From contig CM048839.1 of the NCBI GenBank assembly GCA_026545765.1, positions 5,877,835 through 5,941,834 of the forward strand: DNA of 64,000 nucleotides, given 5' to 3'. This DNA is from Plantago major (lineage: Eukaryota; Streptophyta; Magnoliopsida; Lamiales; Plantaginaceae). The position numbers were made by a program, and so were the translations under genes. The first letter of the stretch is position 1. Each line of letters starts with the position of its first letter. This document shows positions 62,169 to 64,000 of this stretch, piece after piece. Below the pieces are notes generated by a model. The model had not been told where the DNA came from and ran no database searches. It worked only from the letters and a program-made list of their open reading frames with translations.

Positions 62169-64000
62169 GGGACATTTCAATTATCTGAAACCAAAAGGAA
62201 GTGTGGTATAGTAGTGATCAAGATACTTAATGAGAACGTGATATTAACCGGGGTATTTATTTATATCTCCTTACGCAGATGGTTATCTACGCTACCTAAT
62301 TTCGATGTTTAGAGACGCAGCATAACAATAATATTGGAACAATTTAAGAGGTAAGGATTTTAGCCTATTCTTTTATACCGCTCGGGCATCAGGCACCTGA
62401 GGAAAATTGATATTTATTCTGTCTTGTTCTTGCAAGTATTATTGACGGATTATCTGTGGTACTACTCTTGATATAGTACTTCATCATGCATAGGCTCTTT
62501 CGGTTAAGTCTATCCAATTAACTTTGATATCTTATATCACTGGGTATAGATCCGATCCCCTTGTTCCATTATCGTTTATCAGACTAGCCATAAATCTTGT
62601 TCATTGTTTCGATATTTGACCACCTTTTATTCATATATTCCTATTAAACAACCATTTGCTTGTTCTTATACCTGTTGACCTCCTCATTCGTTGTTCATGA
62701 CCCTTGTTATTGATTCTTATAAACCTTGTATAAGTTCGTCAGCTCATGATCATCTTAGTTCATTTGAAATCCATATTCTCTTTGAAACCTCTTATTTTGT
62801 ATCTCCTATCATTTCCTGCTCGTTAACCCCTTGATTATTTGACAATCAATTCCTGAACTCATTTCTCTCTATTTTGAGTGTTCTCACTCATATTCATATC
62901 TTGTCCTTTTCATCATTTCCTTCTTTTTCGTTTGGATTAATTATTTCATCACTTCTATTGTTTCTCTGGATATTTCTATGTCCATGATTGCTTGTCCAGT
63001 TGTTCCCGTGATGACTTTCATTTTAAGCCGTCATGTTTCATGCTCTATTGATCAGATTTTCCTCTTTCTTTAGATTCCTTGTATCTTTCCTTGACCAATT
63101 GTACACTTACTCCTTTATCACATATATTTCGCCACACATTGTCTTCCTTTCTACTATGATCATGTTGAAATGACAGATGTTGTATGCTTGTACCTCTTCA
63201 TACATTTTTCAATCTTCTATTCGAACCATTCATGATGAAATCATGATTCACATATTCATCTTCTTGACATGTTGACCCTTCGGTCTATTGTTGTATACAT
63301 GACATCATATTGATATACCTGATTCGAGTTCAGGTTCTGTTTATTTGATATTGTTCTCTTTCAGAGATGATAACGAGCATACGTGATTATGAGTTACAGA
63401 TATTGATTTGAATTCGATTCGGGCCCAGGACTGTAAGTGAGTGGCTACCGGGCGGAACGGACCGACGGTTAAGGTCATCTCCTACAGATCCCCAATCCCC
63501 ATACTCCGAACACTACCAGTGGTTGGTGTGTTCCGTGATCTGGTATAGCATGAACCTCGACATGCTTGATCTTGTTTGTTTGCGAGGTCGCGCCTCGATG
63601 GAGTAATAAGGTAGTCTATATGGTTGGTATCCGATTCGTACTCGTATCATCATCTGGTTACACATTGAAATCTCTATTTCACATTGTCTGTCATTCTATT
63701 GCCTTTCAACTCTTGTTATTTCTTTGATACCGTGTTACTTTTAAACCTTACTAAGTTATCAAAGACTTACTCCTTCCATTCTTCTTCTGTCCATATTTCC
63801 TCAGGTGCATCACTTTAGGAGAGTTTGTTGATTATTGGAGAAGTTAGGATAAATCCGACTTTATGGAGATTAGTTTATTGATGTAAGTTGCTAAGATGGA
63901 CCCTCATTGAGATGTAAAGAATGCTGAAAATATCAGGTATAGTACATGGCTTTTCATTTTTTGGGTTTTAGTCCGTTACTGCAACTTCTGACAGATAAGA
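62169..64000. other. Right-edge region without recognised gene
   Basis: T-rich DNA with no long open frame. A GC-richer segment at about 63410-63610 (GGGCCCAGGACTG, GGGCGGAACGGACCGACGG) stands out and may belong to a transposable element continuing past the window, but I cannot identify it. Confidence 0.45.

Noticed and set aside
1-64000. CRISPR arrays, operons, riboswitches, tRNA or rRNA genes
   Set aside because: The DNA is plant nuclear; no regular direct-repeat-spacer array, no clover-leaf pattern and no rRNA motif was found by eye.

Overview
The window is nuclear DNA from a dicotyledonous flowering plant. The evidence is AT-rich sequence, GT-AG introns of plant size, plant-specific genes (TIC21 with a plastid transit peptide, UGT84-type glucosyltransferases, a cinnamyl-alcohol-dehydrogenase-family gene), and typical plant transposons (CACTA, Helitron, Tourist-like MITEs, Ty3/gypsy remains). 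I cannot name the species.

Layout. (1) 1-3546, plus: 3' part of REV1 (translesion synthesis), entering from the left edge. (2) 4968-6350, plus: a decayed UGT84-like gene. (3) 6617-9803, minus: MTK, methylthioribose kinase of methionine salvage, six exons. (4) 11318-15762, plus: an acid-lipase-like gene (LIP1 type), nine exons. (5) 16994-18454, minus: an intact single-exon UGT84, inverted relative to the decayed copy. (6) about 18.5-29.1 kb: a transposon-rich stretch with a Harbinger-type ORF1 relic, an LTR fossil fragment, a diverged AT-rich repeat array, a complete non-autonomous CACTA element and a Helitron. (7) 29123-30700, plus: CAD/mannitol-dehydrogenase-like gene, five exons. (8) 31818-36508, minus: UNC-50 homologue. 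(9) 37717-42113, minus: TRM5 tRNA (m1G37) methyltransferase, eleven exons. (10) 42498-43475, minus: a broken NBS resistance-gene fragment. (11) 43935-46208, plus: PRKRIP1-like nuclear protein. (12) 46918-50010, minus: SPT16, the large FACT subunit, with one in-frame TAG. (13) 51629-54526, minus: TIC21/PIC1, four exons. (14) 54.5-64 kb: no host gene seen; a second Helitron of the same family, two MITEs with clear target duplications, and a broken Ty3/gypsy element.

The host genes are mostly unrelated housekeeping genes and form no operon-like system. Order is the main shared feature: LIP1, UNC-50, PRKRIP1-like and TIC21 occur in the same relative order near At2g15230-At2g15290 in Arabidopsis as I recall it, which suggests an old conserved block into which transposons were later inserted. 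I found no convincing new molecular system. The most notable points are the single amber codon in an otherwise full-length SPT16, a one-base phase break in TRM5, a probable GC-AG intron in UNC-50, a relic copy of a TIC21 exon inside its own intron, and the matched Helitron pair.
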